The notes below the pieces were generated by a model. The model saw nothing but the letters and a program-made list of their open reading frames with translations. It searched no databases and had not been told where the DNA came from. From assembly GCF_009746125.1 (NCBI RefSeq), contig NZ_CP041352.1, forward strand, positions 833,847-897,846: 64,000 nucleotides of DNA, in the 5' to 3' direction. The stretch is from Casimicrobium huifangae. GTDB taxonomy: Bacteria > Pseudomonadota > Gammaproteobacteria > Burkholderiales > Casimicrobiaceae. Shown piece after piece: positions 8,303 through 19,242 of the stretch. Positions within the stretch are counted from its first letter, which is position 1, and every line of letters starts with the position of its first letter. A program made the position numbers and the translations under genes.

Positions 8303-10081
8303 TTAGAGTGCGTTCAGACGCACCAGTGCAGCTGCAATCTTGTCCGGATCGTCGGTGCGAAGGATGCGGTTGGCGGCGGCTTCGCAATCGGCAATGCTGG
8401 AGGTGAGCACGCGCTGCTTGATGGTGAGCAGTTGCGCCGGGTGCATCGAGAAATTGCGCAGCCCGAAGCCGAGCAGCAGACGGGTCAGACGCAGTTCACC
8501 AGCCATTTCACCGCACACCGCAATCGGCGTATTCGCCTTGTTGGCAGTGCGGATCGCCTGCGCAATCAGCTTCAGCACCGCCGGATGCAGCGGGTCGTAC
8601 ATATGCGCCACGGCGTCATCGGTGCGATCAATGGCCAGCGTGTACTGGATCAGATCGTTGGTGCCGATCGAGAGAAAGTCGAGATGCTCGATGAAGTAGC
8701 CCAGCGAGAGCACGGAGGCCGGAATTTCGACCATGCCACCGACCGGCACATCGTTGTCGTGCGCGATCTTCTGCGCACGCAGTTCGGCCTTGGCTCGCTC
8801 AATGAACGCCAGCGTCTGCCGGATCTCATGCGCGTTGGCCAGCATCGGCACCAGGATGCGCAGGCGACCGTAGGCGCTGGCGCGCAGGATCGCACGCAAC
8901 TGCGTCATGAACAGTTTCGGCTCGGCGAGGCAAAGGCGAATGGCACGCAGCCCGAGCGCGGGGTTCTCGCTGGGCCGGTCGCCGAGACCCGGCATGCGTT
9001 TGTCGGCGCCGAGATCGAACGTGCGGATGGTGACCGGGCGACCCTGCACGCCCTCAACGACAGCGCGGTAGGCCTCGAACTGCTCATCCTCGGTGGGCAG
9101 ATCCTCGCGGTGCATGAACAGGAACTCGCTGCGGAACAGGCCAACGCCGTCGGCACCGTTCTCCACGCAGCCCTTGACGTCGGTCGGCAGCTCGATGTTG
9201 GCGTTGAGATCGACAGCCATGCCGTCCAGCGTGACGGCGCGGGTGGATACCAGCCGCTTCAGCTTCTGCCGCTCGATGCGCTGGCTGCCCTGCTTGAGCT
9301 CGTATTCGGCCAGCACATGCTGGTCCGGGTTGACGATGACGAGACCGTTGTCGCCGTCGACGATCAACCGCTCCGCTTCACGGATCAGCGAGCGCGCGTT
9401 GTGCAGGGCGACGACCGCCGGAATGCCCAGCGAGCGCGCAACAATCGCGGTGTGTGAGGTGGCGCCGCCGACGTCGGTGACGAAGGCCGCGAAGGCGGAT
9501 TCCTTGAAATGGATGGCATCAGCCGGCGACAGATCGTGCGCAATCAGCGCGGTGGCGTGATCGGGGTTGATCAGCGGCAACTCGCTCGGTTTGCCCATCA
9601 GCGCCTTGACGATGCGCTCCACCACCTGCACCACGTCGTTGGCACGCTCGCGCAGGTAGAGATCGTCGAACTGGCTGAATTGCTCCACCAATTCGTTCAT
9701 TTTCTGGGTAACGGCCCACTCGGCGTTGCAGCGCTGCTCTTCAATCAGCAGCTTCGGGTCCTTCGACAGCTGGGTGTCAGTCAGGATCATCCAGTGCACA
9801 TCGAGAAAGGCGCCGAACTCAGCAGGCGCGTCCTCGCCCTTCATGCGCTCGTGCAACGCCTCAAAATCGGCGCGAACAGCCGCCAGTGCGGTGTCGAAGC
9901 GCGCCAGTTCAGCCTCGATCTGCTCGGGCGCAACGTCGTAGTGCGCCACCTCCAGGGTGGCGTGCGAGACCAGTTGCGCCCGCGCGATGGCGATGCCCGG
10001 CGCGGCTGCGACGCCGTGCAGCACAAACGATATCTGGCTGATGGGCGCGGCGGGCTGGACGGGTTCGACGGCGGCGTTCAC
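8303..10081 (-). CDS. ptsI: PTS enzyme I, phosphoenolpyruvate-protein phosphotransferase
   Basis: A 592-residue cytoplasmic protein that takes phosphate from PEP and passes it to HPr. The active-site histidine lies in GGATSHTAIVARSLGIPAVV. The PEP-binding barrel has FRSEFLFMHRE, TFDLGADKRMPG and VCGEMAGE, with the catalytic Cys in the last motif. The start codon is GTG, with no clear ribosome site. It is in the order EIIA-ptsH-ptsI with no permease genes, so it most likely serves a regulatory PTS. Confidence 0.95.
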   Translation of the reverse strand: MNAAVEPVQPAAPISQISFVLHGVAAAPGIAIARAQLVSHATLEVAHYDVAPEQIEAELARFDTALAAVRADFEALHERMKGEDAPAEFGAFLDVHWMILTDTQLSKDPKLLIEEQRCNAEWAVTQKMNELVEQFSQFDDLYLRERANDVVQVVERIVKALMGKPSELPLINPDHATALIAHDLSPADAIHFKESAFAAFVTDVGGATSHTAIVARSLGIPAVVALHNARSLIREAERLIVDGDNGLVIVNPDQHVLAEYELKQGSQRIERQKLKRLVSTRAVTLDGMAVDLNANIELPTDVKGCVENGADGVGLFRSEFLFMHREDLPTEDEQFEAYRAVVEGVQGRPVTIRTFDLGADKRMPGLGDRPSENPALGLRAIRLCLAEPKLFMTQLRAILRASAYGRLRILVPMLANAHEIRQTLAFIERAKAELRAQKIAHDNDVPVGGMVEIPASVLSLGYFIEHLDFLSIGTNDLIQYTLAIDRTDDAVAHMYDPLHPAVLKLIAQAIRTANKANTPIAVCGEMAGELRLTRLLLGFGLRNFSMHPAQLLTIKQRVLTSSIADCEAAANRILRTDDPDKIAAALVRLNAL

Positions 10082-10194
10082 CAGCCAATGCTAGCAAGTG
10101 ACGACGACGCGATTGCGCGAAGACAGCCTAAGGGCGGCGCCGCCTGGCGAACCTGTGTTCTGGAGAACGCCCCGGTGATACCGGCGCGACGCGG

Positions 10195-10464
10195 CTACTC
10201 GCCTTCGCCGAATTTGTCTTCGATCAGCGCGACCAGATCGCGCATGGCGTCGGCCTCGTCCTCGCCGTCGGTTTCGATCTGGATGGTGACACCCTTGCCG
10301 GCGGCAAGCATCATGACACCCATGATGCTCTTGGCATTGACGCGGCGACCGTTGCGTTCGAGATTGACCTCACACTTGAAGCGGGTGGCTGTCTGGGTGA
10401 GCTTGGCCGAGGCCCTTGCGTGCAACCCCAGCTTGTTGGTGATCTCGATGTCGCGCTTTTGCAT
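10195..10464 (-). CDS. ptsH: Phosphocarrier protein HPr
   Basis: An 89-residue protein. The phosphorylated histidine is H16 in KLGLHARASAKL, and the serine region NAKSIMGVMMLAAGKG matches the site that HPr kinase modifies in many bacteria. It relays phosphate from EI to the mannose-type EIIA encoded just upstream. The gap to ptsI is 113 bases. HprK is not in this window. Confidence 0.97.
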   Translation of the reverse strand: MQKRDIEITNKLGLHARASAKLTQTATRFKCEVNLERNGRRVNAKSIMGVMMLAAGKGVTIQIETDGEDEADAMRDLVALIEDKFGEGE

Positions 10465-10523
10465 GCGTCCAGTTATACCAGCCTTGCCAGGAAATGCCCT
10501 CGCACGGTGCGTTGTGGCCCAGG

Positions 10524-10979
10524 CTAATGCCGATTGAGGGCCGGCACGCCCTCATTGGCGGCGGAATGGGCGATCTGCGGGCCGAGGATCGGGTCAGCCG
10601 CGATGTGGAACACGCCCTCACAGCCGCCGGAGACCACGCGCTTCAGCAGGGTCTCCATGCCGCGGGTACGATAGGTGATGGCACGCACGAGCATCGGCAC
10701 ATTGGCGCCGGCAACGGCCTCAACGCGCCCCGGTACCAGCATCTTGCAGGCGAGGTTGGATGGGCTGGCGCCGAAGATGTCGGTGATGAGCAGCACGCCG
10801 TCGCCTTCGTCCAGTGCGTTGATCATGCGCTGCGCCGACGGCATCAGCTCGCGTGGCGTGTCGGTGCCGGCGACCTGCATGGCCGCGATGCCCTCCGGCC
10901 GCTTGCCGAGGACGTGCGTCATGCAATTGATGAGCGCGTCACCCAGATTGCCATGCGCGATGATGAGAATACCGATCAT
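10524..10979 (-). CDS. PTS mannose-type EIIA
   Basis: A 151-residue EIIA-Man domain protein starting MIGILIIAHGNLGDALI; H9 is the expected phosphorylation site. In betaproteobacteria a stand-alone EIIA-Man next to ptsH and ptsI, without EIIB or EIIC genes, is thought to act in regulation rather than sugar uptake. It ends 59 bases before ptsH and is clearly in the same operon. It follows gshB, with 135 bases between. Confidence 0.92.
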   Translation of the reverse strand: MIGILIIAHGNLGDALINCMTHVLGKRPEGIAAMQVAGTDTPRELMPSAQRMINALDEGDGVLLITDIFGASPSNLACKMLVPGRVEAVAGANVPMLVRAITYRTRGMETLLKRVVSGGCEGVFHIAADPILGPQIAHSAANEGVPALNRH

Positions 10980-11114
10980 GCCTCGCCCTCACGTTCAGCC
11001 GGCGGCATCAGGCCGCTGGCCGAAGGTCACATCATGCCCTGAAATGTGGCACTTCTGGACTAATTTGGCGCGATGGTAACAGGGAAATTGCTGCGGCGCG
11101 GCAAAAATGCCGAT

Positions 11115-12059
11115 TCAGGACTGGAGCACCGACTCCAGGTTGCGGATAAACATCGCCGCAACGTCAAAACCGGTCTGCGCCTTGATTTCGACGAAGCCGG
11201 TGGGGCTGGTGACGTTGATCTCGGTGACCTTGCTGCCGATCACGTCGAGGCCAACCAGAAACAGGCCTTCTGCCCACAGCCGTTTGGCCATCGTCTCGGC
11301 GATGTGGCGATCGCTGTCGGTCAGCGGGCGCGCCTCGGGGCGGCCGCCCGCCGCCATGTTGCCGCGCGTCTCGCCGATCATCGGGATGCGGGCCAGCGCG
11401 AACGGCACCACCTCGCCGCCAATCAGCAGGATGCGCTTGTCGCCATCGACGATCTCGGGCAGAAACCGTTGCGCCATGATCGTTTGCGTGCCATGGCGGG
11501 TCAGGGTTTCGATGATCACCGACAGGTTCTTGTCGCCGTCGCGGACATGAAAAATGCCACTGCCGCCCATGCCGTCGAGCGGCTTGAAGATGGCGTCGCC
11601 GTACTCGTGCACAAAGTCGCGCAGCACCTGCGTTGAGCGCGTCACGGTGGTCGCCGCGATCATGTCCGGGTGCTTGAGGATCGCCATCTTTTCGTTGTTG
11701 TCGCGAATGGCGCCAGGGCGGTTGAACACCCGCGCACCCTGATCGGCGGCACGCTCGAAAAGATAGGTGTGATAGATGTATTCCATGTCGAACGGCGGGT
11801 CCTTGCGTTCGATCACAGCGTCAAATTCGTTGAGCGGAATAGTGGCCTTTTCGTACAGCTCGTACCAGTCGTGGTCGTCATCGCTTACCGCGATCGGCTG
11901 GGCGAAGGCCTGCACCACGCCACGGCTGGAAAAAACACCGCCCGGCTCGATGGCGAAGATCTGGTGGCCACGCGCCTGGGCAGCGCGCATCATGGCGACG
12001 GAGGAATCCTTGTACGCCTTCAGCTTGGCGATGGGGTCAACGTGGAATGCAATCTTCAT
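11115..12059 (-). CDS. gshB: Glutathione synthetase
   Basis: A 314-residue ATP-grasp enzyme that joins gamma-glutamylcysteine and glycine. The start MKIAFHVDPIAKLKAYKDSS matches the family N-terminus, so the longer upstream reading is rejected. Further motifs are IERKDPPFDMEYIY, KPLDGMGGSGIF (the ATP-grasp glycine loop) and VTSPTGFVEI near the C-terminus. The gene precedes the PTS cluster, an arrangement often seen in Burkholderiales. Confidence 0.97.
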   Translation of the reverse strand: MKIAFHVDPIAKLKAYKDSSVAMMRAAQARGHQIFAIEPGGVFSSRGVVQAFAQPIAVSDDDHDWYELYEKATIPLNEFDAVIERKDPPFDMEYIYHTYLFERAADQGARVFNRPGAIRDNNEKMAILKHPDMIAATTVTRSTQVLRDFVHEYGDAIFKPLDGMGGSGIFHVRDGDKNLSVIIETLTRHGTQTIMAQRFLPEIVDGDKRILLIGGEVVPFALARIPMIGETRGNMAAGGRPEARPLTDSDRHIAETMAKRLWAEGLFLVGLDVIGSKVTEINVTSPTGFVEIKAQTGFDVAAMFIRNLESVLQS

Positions 12060-12117
12060 GGACGAGGAGGATAGCCGCGTCGAAGTCAGGCGTACGGCTT
12101 TTGTGTGAAACAACCGC

Positions 12118-12211
12118 CGAATAAGGGCTCAGGGTCCAAAAATGGAAAAACTCGACTTCCGCCAGAAAAGGCGGTTAGCCCGCGTTGAATAAGGGATCCC
12201 GCGAAAAGCCG
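12118..12211. repeat. Palindromic intergenic repeat, copy 2 (minus orientation)
   Basis: Read on the minus strand it aligns closely with the copy at 19039: CGGCTTTTCGCGGGATCC, then TTATTCAA, then GGGCTAA, then GGCGGAAGTCGA, then TGAGCCCTTATTC. It fills the gap between gshB and the DUF4124 gene. Confidence 0.7.
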
Positions 12212-13048
12212 CTACTTCCTGACCGGCGCTGGGCTGGTTGCGGCGGCTGACTTGCTGGCTGCCGCCGAGGCTGCCGTTGCCGCCGCCAGCTTGGCGTTCT
12301 CGGCATCGATCAGATTGGCCAGCCGGATGCGTTCGGCGGCGTAGAGCGTTGCCAGATCGGCACGGTCGCGGCGCTTGCGGGTGAGCAGTTCGGTGACGCG
12401 CGGCAGCTCGGACTTCGCCTCCAGCAGCAACGCGTTGGCTGACTTGGGGGCAGCGGGCTTCGCCGGGGCCGGGGGCGGCGCTTTGGCCGCGCCGGGAGCC
12501 GGCGGCGTGCCCGGCGCTGCCGCGGGTGCTGCGATTGGGGTCGCCGGTGCACTGGCAGGCGAAGCCAATTTGGCGATCTCTTGCGGCGTGGCTTGCTGGC
12601 CGGCGACGATTTTGGCGAGGATCGCTTCGCGTTCGGTCAGGTTGCGGATCTCGGTTTCCAGATTGCCCAGCGCCCGGTCGCGAACGCGATCAAAATCTTT
12701 CAGGTCGGCGTAGGTGGTCAGCAGCGCTTTGTCCTTGCGCTCCTGCTCCAGGCGGGCCTCGCGGGCCTTGGCCTCGTCGGCAACGCGCTGCGCAGCGAGC
12801 CGCTTTTCCTCGATCGTCGCGGCGCGCTCGGTCTCGCGCTTGAGCGTGCCGTCGGCGCGCAGCTCCTTGCGGGCGCGGTCGTTTGCTGCCGGCGGGATGG
12901 TGTCGCTGTATTGCACCTTGCCGTTTTCATCGACCCACTTGTAGAGCTGGGCCTCGCACGTTCCCGCCGCCAGCAATGCGCAGGCCGCAGCGAGCGGCCA
13001 CCAACGCGTAACCAGCGCCTGAAGCGGCGAGCTAGGCGAGCACTCCAT
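12212..13048 (-). CDS. DUF4124 domain protein, exported, coiled-coil
   Basis: A 278-residue protein. A hydrophobic signal ([19 protein letters not shown], residues 16-34) is followed directly by the DUF4124 motif [18 protein letters not shown]. The middle is charged and helical (many Glu, Arg, Lys and Ala; likely coiled coil), then a Pro/Ala-rich linker and a second helical region. Function is unknown; the DUF4124 motif is common in exported betaproteobacterial proteins. The ATG overlaps the 3' end of pyrE by 17 bases, so the two are probably co-transcribed. Confidence 0.75.
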   Translation of the reverse strand: MECSPSSPLQALVTRWWPLAAACALLAAGTCEAQLYKWVDENGKVQYSDTIPPAANDRARKELRADGTLKRETERAATIEEKRLAAQRVADEAKAREARLEQERKDKALLTTYADLKDFDRVRDRALGNLETEIRNLTEREAILAKIVAGQQATPQEIAKLASPASAPATPIAAPAAAPGTPPAPGAAKAPPPAPAKPAAPKSANALLLEAKSELPRVTELLTRKRRDRADLATLYAAERIRLANLIDAENAKLAAATAASAAASKSAAATSPAPVRK

Positions 13049-13706
13049 ACTGAGCACGATAGGCTTCAATCTTGTCCTTGAACTGGCTGAGGCCGGCGTC
13101 GCTGCCCACCAGCTGCAGCACATCTGGCAAGGCAGCGATGGCGATCACGGGGATGCCGACTGTTGTTTCAACCTCCTGTACTGCAGAGAGTGTGCCAGTG
13201 CCACGCTCCATGCGGTCGAGCATGATCAGCACGCCCGCCGGTTCGGCGCCCGCCGCGCGAATGATGGCGACTGACTCGCGCACGCTGGTGCCGGCGGTGA
13301 TTACGTCGTCCACAATCAGCACCCGCCCCTTGAGCGGCGCGCCGACGATCAAGCCGCCTTCGCCGTGGTCCTTGGCCTCTTTGCGGTTGAACGAATACGG
13401 CAAATTGTGACCTTTTTCGGCAAGTCCGATGGCCAGTGCCGATACCAGCGGAATCCCCTTGTACGCCGGGCCGAAGGTCATGTCGAAGGCCACGCCCGAC
13501 GCCAGCGCGGCATCGGCGTAGTAGCGGCCAAGCCGGTGCAATGACTCGCCGGTATTGAACAAACCGCTGTTGAAAAAGTACGGCGACAGGCGGCCGGATT
13601 TGGTCTTGAATTCACCAAAGCGGAGCACGTCGCAGGCAAGTGCGAAGCGGAGGAAGTCTTGGCGGAAGGCGTCGGGCGAGCGGGAGTCGGGCGTGGTTGC
13701 GGTCAT
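13032..13706 (-). CDS. pyrE: Orotate phosphoribosyltransferase
   Basis: A 224-residue enzyme that makes OMP from orotate and PRPP in pyrimidine synthesis. The PRPP-binding motif is [17 protein letters not shown], and GPAYKGIPL and [13 protein letters not shown] are the other family signatures. The start [14 protein letters not shown] has a GAAAGGAAAG ribosome site; the longer upstream reading is not needed. It is divergent from exonuclease III. Confidence 0.96.
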   Translation of the reverse strand: MTATTPDSRSPDAFRQDFLRFALACDVLRFGEFKTKSGRLSPYFFNSGLFNTGESLHRLGRYYADAALASGVAFDMTFGPAYKGIPLVSALAIGLAEKGHNLPYSFNRKEAKDHGEGGLIVGAPLKGRVLIVDDVITAGTSVRESVAIIRAAGAEPAGVLIMLDRMERGTGTLSAVQEVETTVGIPVIAIAALPDVLQLVGSDAGLSQFKDKIEAYRAQYGVLA

Positions 13707-13818
13707 GGGCAAATGCTTTCCTTTCAGGCAGACGTGAACCGCGCCCAAATGGCGCCGTTCATGGAAAATGGGGAACACCGTATTTTCTCGCGTCCTGCGA
13801 CGCAAGGCCAGCAAATCC

Positions 13819-14595
13819 ATGCGCATCGTCACCCTCAATGCCAACGGCATCCGCTCCGCCAACAACAAGGGCCTCGCCAACTGGATGAACAGCCTGCGTG
13901 GCTGGGACGTGTTCTGCCTGCAGGAAATGAAGGCCAACACCGAGGACGTACCGGAAGAGTTGCTGCGACCAAAGAAGAGCCACGGACACTTCCATCCGGC
14001 CGAAAAGAAAGGCTACGCCGGCACCGCGCTGTGGTCGAAACAGAAACCCGTGAATGTCATCAAGGAATTTGGCGTCGGTGAGTTCGACCGTGAAGGCCGC
14101 TACCTCGAAGCCGATTTCGGCCATGTTGCCGTCGTCTCGCTCTACCTGCCCTCGGGCGCCGCCGGGCCTGAGCGGCAGGCCAGCAAGGACCGCTTTCTGG
14201 TGGAGTTCCCGAAGCATCTGCGGGCGCTACGCAAGCGCGGCAAGGAGGTAGTGATCTGCGGCGACTTCAATATCGCGCACAAGGAAATCGACCTCAAGAA
14301 CTACAAGAGCAACAAGAAGAACTCAGGCTTCCTGCCGCACGAACGCGAGTGGCTGACCCACGTGTTCGACGAAATTGGCTTCGTCGATGTCTTCCGCACT
14401 CTCGACCAGCGCGCCGAGCAATACACGTGGTGGAGCAACCGCGGCAATGCCTACGCCAACAACGTGGGGTGGCGGCTCGACTATCAGATCGCCACGCCAG
14501 GGATTGCGGCTACTGCGAAAAAGGCGCAGATCTATCTCGAAGAGAAGTTCTCCGACCACGCGCCGTTGATTATTGATTACGACTTTGCGCTATGA
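13819..14595 (+). CDS. xth: Exodeoxyribonuclease III
   Basis: A 258-residue AP endonuclease/3'-exonuclease of the EEP fold, acting in base-excision repair. Motifs: [20 protein letters not shown] (metal-binding Glu), [37 protein letters not shown] and the final [11 protein letters not shown] with the catalytic Asp-His. The start at 13819 is chosen because the family begins MRIVTLN; the upstream 17 codons look non-native. Confidence 0.95.
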   Translation: MRIVTLNANGIRSANNKGLANWMNSLRGWDVFCLQEMKANTEDVPEELLRPKKSHGHFHPAEKKGYAGTALWSKQKPVNVIKEFGVGEFDREGRYLEADFGHVAVVSLYLPSGAAGPERQASKDRFLVEFPKHLRALRKRGKEVVICGDFNIAHKEIDLKNYKSNKKNSGFLPHEREWLTHVFDEIGFVDVFRTLDQRAEQYTWWSNRGNAYANNVGWRLDYQIATPGIAATAKKAQIYLEEKFSDHAPLIIDYDFAL

Positions 14596-14790
14596 CGCCC
14601 GCGAGGGCGTCTTCCTCGGCGCCGCAGAGGATCAAGCGCGTACGCCACGCGAAGCACAAATGTCCGTTCGTGGTGAGCTTGTCGAACCATGAACGCAGTT
14701 TGTCCCCTCGCCCTTGAGGGGAGAGGGCTAGGGAGAGGGTGACGGTGAAATGAAGTTTGCTCTTTGCGACGAGCTGCTCATGCCGCAGGG
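14596..14790. other. Intergenic stretch with common dispersed repeats
   Basis: No gene is seen here. It contains GTTCGTGGTGAGCTTGTC at about 14665-14690, inverse of a copy at about 20310-20336, followed by an imperfect G-rich palindrome around 14703-14740 (CCCTCGCCC with GAGGGGAGAGGG). Both motifs look like dispersed intergenic repeats. Confidence 0.5.
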
Positions 14791-15028
14791 CAGTCACTTT
14801 CTTTGCTTCGCCAAAGAAAGTAACCAAAGAAAGGCGACCCCAGGCGATTCGCTGTTTCCTGCGGTGCTCGCAACGCGCGGGACCCGCACAAATCGCCCGA
14901 GGGCGCGCAAGTCTGCGCGCAGTGGGCTCATGGTGCGGGTCTACGACCGCGCGTTGCTCCGCTCCTCGGGGCGAATCCATGGGGCCCCTGTCGAACCGAA
15001 GCTTGATCGCTTCGCGATGGGGCGGTAA
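14791..15028 (+). repeat. Long inverted repeat, left arm
   Basis: Starts CAGTCACTTTCTTTGCTTCG and ends near GATCGCTTCGCGATGG. It is the inverse of 15621-15862 with high identity over about 240 bases and a few small gaps; shared blocks include GGCGACCCCAGGCGATTCGC and GGGCTCATGGTGCGGGTC. The arms flank the small gene at 15075. Confidence 0.85.
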
Positions 15029-15074
15029 TCTTGACGCGAGTATCCAAATGGAGCTTCTGAGTGCGCAGCAATAA

Positions 15075-15572
15075 ATGTTGAGACAGATTTTTTGGCGATG
15101 GCCCTTGTTGTTTCTCGTCTTGCCGTTACTCGCCGACGCGCAAGGCTTGAGTGTTGCCAAGAAAGAAGCAGAGGCCTTGCTTGATGCGGCGTTGCCATTT
15201 GCTGAAAAGATGTTGCAACAGCACCGCGAATTTTTTCCGTACGGATATGCGATGGACAAAAACGGCAAGACGGTTGCGGTGTCCGGTTATGACTCGCGTG
15301 AACGTCCGCCGTCGTCTGACTTGATTCGGCAGTTGAAAAAAGTCTTCGTTTCCGGCGCAAAGTCGGGTGCGTACAAGGCAACAGCGCTTGTGTATGACGT
15401 AAGAATCAACTTGCCGGGAACGGGCGCCAAGTCTGATGCGATCGCGGTGTCGCTGAATCACCGTGACAACTATTCCGTTGTGGTTTTCTTTCCCTACAAA
15501 TTCGAGAGCGCGAAGCTCGTCGTTGGAGATCCAATTGCAAATCAAGGTGAGGCTGACATATTCCGTCGATAG
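15075..15572 (+). CDS. Small exported protein of unknown function, flanked by inverted repeats
   Basis: A 165-residue protein with a signal peptide (WPLLFLVLPLLADA, cut near residue 23). The mature part has a pattern like HREFFPYGYAMDKNGKTVAV, then ATALVYDVRINLP and DAIAVSLNHRDNYSVVVFFPY, which resembles small bacterial families found near polymorphic toxins, but I cannot name one with confidence. Base composition is less GC-rich than its neighbours. It sits alone between two 240-bp inverted repeats, suggesting it arrived or moves as a unit. Confidence 0.6.
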   Translation: MLRQIFWRWPLLFLVLPLLADAQGLSVAKKEAEALLDAALPFAEKMLQQHREFFPYGYAMDKNGKTVAVSGYDSRERPPSSDLIRQLKKVFVSGAKSGAYKATALVYDVRINLPGTGAKSDAIAVSLNHRDNYSVVVFFPYKFESAKLVVGDPIANQGEADIFRR

Positions 15573-15620
15573 CACCGCACTTTAGTGGCGTAGCCCGGAT
15601 GCTTGCATCCGGGTTCCCGT

Positions 15621-15862
15621 GCTCTATCGCGAAGCGATCAAGTAAGTATCGGTTCCAAGGGGTCCCCATGGATTCGCCCCGAGGAGCGGAGCAACGCGCG
15701 GTCGTAGACCCGCACCATGAGCCCACTGGTTGCGTGCAGCGCAACTTTCGGGCGATTTGTGCGGGTCCCGCGCGTTGCGAGCACCGCAGGGAAACAGCGA
15801 ATCGCCTGGGGTCGCCTTTTCTTTGGTGACTTTCTTTTGGCGAAGCAAAAGAAAGTTACTGC
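15621..15862 (-). repeat. Long inverted repeat, right arm
   Basis: Inverse copy of 14791-15028. It ends GAAAGTTACTG and contains CGAATCGCCTGGGGTCGCC. Short open frames inside it are not genes. Just before it, at 15590-15615, lies an ATCCGGG-type small palindrome also present near 40715. Confidence 0.85.
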
Positions 15863-16057
15863 CACGCGCGGCACGAGCGCGCTGGCGGCAAACCAACCAT
15901 CTCCCCGAAGAACAAGTTTGGCTGGTATCAGCTTGCGGCGGGCAGTGCCCGCCCTACGCACCACGGCCCGTGGTTCGACGCGCCCACCACGAACGGTGAA
16001 ACGGGGCTCCGGGGCCAAGCCCCGGGCGAATTGCCTTCGCCACGGCAAAATTACGCC
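15863..16057. other. Intergenic stretch without recognised gene
   Basis: Between the right repeat arm and the ABC-F gene. It holds GC-rich short palindromes such as GGGGCTCCGGGGCCAAGCCC near 16005, which may terminate leftward or rightward transcripts. No protein-coding signal seen. Confidence 0.4.
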
Positions 16058-18016
<1,959 letters not shown>

Positions 18017-18088
18017 ATGTGTCTGCCTCCTTGTCTGGCTTCTCTCCCGCGGAGGCGGGGTCGGCAAGCGTGAATCGGGGCGAGCACA

Positions 18089-19033
18089 TTGCCTGAGATT
18101 CCACTGATCGACATCGCCGGTTTCGCGGACCATGCGAGCCTCGGTCGTGCCCTTGGCGCAGCTGCACGTGACACCGGGTTCTTCGTCATCACCGGACACG
18201 GCATCGCGCCGACAATGACCGACGCCGTCTTTGCGCAAGCGCAACGGTTTTTCGCGACCGACCCGGACACAAAGGCCGCACTGTCCATCAAGCGTACGGG
18301 CAACAATCGTGGCTACGTGGCGCTCGGCGAAGAGCGGCTGGACGCGAGCAAGCCCGGCGATGTGAAGGAAGCGTTCAACATCGGTTGGGATTTGCCGGCG
18401 GACCACCCGGATGTGATTGCGTGCAAACCGTTTCGCGGCGTCAACGTGTGGCCGGGCAAGCAGCAATTGCCCGGCTTTCGGGCGACGATGCTCGCGTACT
18501 TCGACGCCTGTCACCGTCTGGGCATGCGCCTGCATCGGGCGCTGGCATACGACCTTGGTGCTGCCGAAAACTTCTTCGACGACAAACTTGATCAGCCGCT
18601 GGCAACCTTGCGTCTGCTGCACTATCCGCCGCGTCCCGACCGCTTTGAACCGGGCCAGACGGGTGCGGGCGAGCACACCGACTACGGCAATCTCACGCTG
18701 CTGGCGACCGACGATGCCGGCGGGCTGGAAGTGCGTACGCGGGATGGGCAGTGGGTTTCGCCACCGTCCATCCCCGGTGCCCTGATCTGCAACATTGGCG
18801 ATTGCCTGATGCGCTGGACTAACGATGTCTATGTGTCGACGCCGCACCGTGTGGTCAATCCGGTCGGTCGTGAGCGCTTTTCCGTGGCGTTCTTTCTGGA
18901 TCCCAATCCCGATGCGGTAGTGAGCTGCCTGCCCAGTTGCGCCACGCCTGAACGCCCGGCGCGATATCGGCCAACCACTGGTGCTGACTACCTCAAGTCA
19001 CGGCTGGACGCGACGTATGCACAGCTCATTTGA
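18089..19033 (+). CDS. Isopenicillin N synthase-like 2OG-Fe(II) oxygenase
   Basis: A 314-residue non-haem iron dioxygenase. The N-terminal DIOX_N region starts IPLIDIAGFADHASLG. Iron ligands are H and D in EHTDYGNLTLL, and the distal H in STPHRVVNP, followed by the 2-oxoglutarate-binding R in RFSVAFF. The substrate is unknown; bacterial members of this group act in varied small-molecule oxidations. The apparent start is TTG, with only a weak ribosome site, so the true start is uncertain. Confidence 0.85.
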   Translation: MPEIPLIDIAGFADHASLGRALGAAARDTGFFVITGHGIAPTMTDAVFAQAQRFFATDPDTKAALSIKRTGNNRGYVALGEERLDASKPGDVKEAFNIGWDLPADHPDVIACKPFRGVNVWPGKQQLPGFRATMLAYFDACHRLGMRLHRALAYDLGAAENFFDDKLDQPLATLRLLHYPPRPDRFEPGQTGAGEHTDYGNLTLLATDDAGGLEVRTRDGQWVSPPSIPGALICNIGDCLMRWTNDVYVSTPHRVVNPVGRERFSVAFFLDPNPDAVVSCLPSCATPERPARYRPTTGADYLKSRLDATYAQLI

Positions 19034-19038
19034 AGTAA

Positions 19039-19132
19039 CAGCTTTTCGCTGAAATCCTTATTTAATAAGGGCTAAAAGCGAAAAATAGGCAAATGTCAAT
19101 ATGCGGCGATTTGCGCGCTGAGCCCATATTCC
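19039..19132. repeat. Palindromic intergenic repeat, copy 3
   Basis: Contains the left arm CAGCTTTTCGCTGAAA, then CCTTATTTAATAAGGGCTA, then AAAGCGAAAAATAGGC, and ends CTGAGCCCATATTCC. It lies between the oxygenase gene and the convergent Gfo/Idh/MocA gene. Confidence 0.75.
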
Positions 19133-19242
19133 ATGGACTACACAGCAAAAAGCTGTATGTCTGTCGTCGCAGCGCTGACGTTGGATGACGAAGCCGTCGT
19201 TCTCGGCGAAAGTCACCCTCAAGCCGGCGCTCTGGAAAACGG

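Noticed and set aside
8240-9457. 405-residue open frame opposite ptsI
   Set aside because: An antisense shadow of enzyme I with no motif of its own.
15599-15829. 76-residue open frame in the repeat
   Set aside because: It lies within the right inverted-repeat arm and reads repeat sequence in a frame with no conserved features.
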